Assembly (NCBI GenBank): GCA_035762085.1
Contig: DASTPT010000045.1
Location: 1-37,286, forward strand
Source of the DNA: HRBIN12 sp035762085
GTDB lineage: Bacteria; Actinomycetota; UBA4738; HRBIN12
Direction of reading: 5' to 3'
DNA length: 37,286 bases
The notes under the pieces were generated by a model, which was not told the origin of the DNA, did no database searches, and worked only from the letters and a program-made list of their open reading frames with translations. Every line of letters starts with the position of its first letter. Positions within the stretch are counted from its first letter, which is position 1. Shown piece by piece: positions 36,408 through 37,286 of the stretch. A program made the position numbers and the translations under genes.

Positions 36408-37286
36408 GTGCGGATCTCGAGCACAGCGATGAAGGTGGCGATGGTGATCGCGTTGATCGCCATCATGCTGTTCGCGTTCGGCGGGGTGGCCTTCGCCACG
36501 AACCCGCCCCAGAACGGCCCGACCCCTCCGGCCCTGGGTGACCCGGTCGGAGCCAACATCTCGCCGCACGGCGGATACTCGTCGAGCACGAACTACTGCC
36601 TGCAGTGCCACTCGATGCACAACGCCGGGGAAACCGCGCTGCTCGCTGCGCAGAGCACCACAGCGACGTGTCAGACCTGCCACAGCCTGTTCGGACAGGC
36701 CGCGACGGGACGCCGGAACTCGAACGCGCTCGTGGGCGCCAACCTCGCGATGGGGACGGCGGCCACGAGGACCGCGTACGACTTGGCGAACGCACCGGCG
36801 CAGCACACGATCGGCTCGTACGACTCTCCGTATCCGGACAACACAGTTATCACGGCGGCGGAGTGGGCGTATCACGAGCTCGAGACACGCGGCGAGGAGG
36901 GGCCTCCGGCCACCGAGCCGGCTGGGCCAGGTTCTGCGAGTGAATTCGGGGGTGGTCTCTACTGCGGCAGCTGCCACACGCCGCACGGGCAGTGGGGACA
37001 GCTGATCAACAGCAAGTTCCTTCGGACACAGGCGGACGAGCAACTCGTCGATCCCGAGGCGGACGGCGATCTTACCGATGTGGACTCATGGGAGAACAAC
37101 ACCCCGATTTACCAGTACGCCGGAACGAACGGCCGGACGCCGACGATCTTCTATCTCTGGCAGGCTGCCGGCTCGACTGTCTGGCAGAAGTGCACTGCCC
37201 CCAATGGTGGAGGCACGTGTTCGTACCTCACGAAGACGAACCGGAACGCCACGCCGACGGACGACATCGGGCAGCAGAACATCTAC
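36408..37286 (+). CDS. Secreted multiheme cytochrome c, N-terminal part
   Basis: 293 codons run open to the right edge, so the gene is incomplete. The start is GTG at 36408 after GGAGGAGGTGA (about 10 nt); an ATG at 36429 is an alternative. Either yields a signal peptide ending FGGVAFA. Three CXXCH sites are visible (CLQCH, CQTCH, CGSCH), two with a second His after the motif (CLQCHSMH, CGSCHTPHG), as in the 11-heme neighbour. A further Cys pair (KCTAPNGGGTC) is not a heme site. Codon use is visibly more AT-ending than in neighbours (GTT, TAT, ACA, CTT). It is likely a secreted electron-carrying cytochrome; its full heme count is unknown. Confidence 0.88.
   Translation, partial: MRISSTAMKVAMVIALIAIMLFAFGGVAFATNPPQNGPTPPALGDPVGANISPHGGYSSSTNYCLQCHSMHNAGETALLAAQSTTATCQTCHSLFGQAATGRRNSNALVGANLAMGTAATRTAYDLANAPAQHTIGSYDSPYPDNTVITAAEWAYHELETRGEEGPPATEPAGPGSASEFGGGLYCGSCHTPHGQWGQLINSKFLRTQADEQLVDPEADGDLTDVDSWENNTPIYQYAGTNGRTPTIFYLWQAAGSTVWQKCTAPNGGGTCSYLTKTNRNATPTDDIGQQNIY

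Noticed and set aside
37186..37220. Cys pair KCTAPNGGGTC as a long-spacing heme motif in the last cytochrome
   Set aside because: No His follows the second cysteine and the spacing is far beyond known CXnCH variants; a disulfide is more likely.

Overview
The window is very GC-rich and looks like a chromosomal segment of an actinobacterium. The evidence is dense high-GC coding, many GTG starts, ATGA/GTGA start-stop overlaps, and DUF5317- and DUF4446-type proteins. No close relative can be named from sequence alone. There is no sign of phage, transposon, CRISPR array or plasmid functions. The dominant theme is heme and multiheme c-type cytochromes: I count 57 heme c attachment motifs (56 CXXCH and one CX3CH) in eight proteins, one of which is a sensor kinase.

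Layout. 1-4.3 kb: the start of a membrane transporter (-), an Rrf2 iron-sulfur-type regulator with a palindromic operator, a small protein with a duplicated cysteine motif, a membrane sensor kinase coupled to a DUF5317 protein, and a LarC protein that has only its N-terminal half. 4.3-9.8 kb: DUF4446, bactofilin and serS in tandem, an opposing five-PAS protein with no output domain, tRNA-Ser(UGA) and a RibD/DHFR-like reductase. 9.97-12.3 kb: ferrochelatase (hemH/cpfC) and the oxygen-dependent porphyrinogen oxidase (hemY/cgoX).

12.3-27.3 kb (all minus strand): 18 genes run without a gap larger than 25 nt. In order of transcription they are ccmE, ccmA, ccmB, ccmC, a ccmD-like gene, ccmF, a membrane zinc-ribbon protein, a carboxypeptidase-regulatory-like membrane protein, an Rrf2 regulator, hemA, four multiheme cytochromes (6, 10, 10 and 9 hemes, with a small membrane protein between), a SurA-N-like protein without a PPIase domain, a TPR protein and an NHL beta-propeller. 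Read as one operon, it joins heme supply, System I cytochrome c maturation, the cytochromes, and probable assembly factors.

27.4-32.0 kb (plus strand): a TlpA/CcmG-like thioredoxin and a radical SAM/SPASM protein (possibly heme-related), then a two-component pair whose kinase carries a CXXCH in its extracytoplasmic sensor domain, so it probably senses through a covalently bound heme. 32.0-37.3 kb: a cytochrome b plus seven-heme cytochrome c pair (probable quinone-linked electron module), a small membrane protein, an 11-heme secreted cytochrome with a collagen-like insert, and the start of another secreted multiheme cytochrome that runs off the window. The last two are divergent across a 347-nt region holding a perfect 11-bp inverted repeat and a CRP/FNR-like dyad.

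How it may work together (inference): electrons leave the quinone pool through the cytochrome b/c module and the NapC-like protein, then pass to larger multiheme cytochromes in or beyond the cell wall. Their synthesis would be matched to heme supply by the linked hem and ccm genes, and to redox state by the Rrf2 proteins and the heme-binding kinase. The whole could be an actinobacterial extracellular-electron-transfer cassette; this is a hypothesis, not a demonstrated function.
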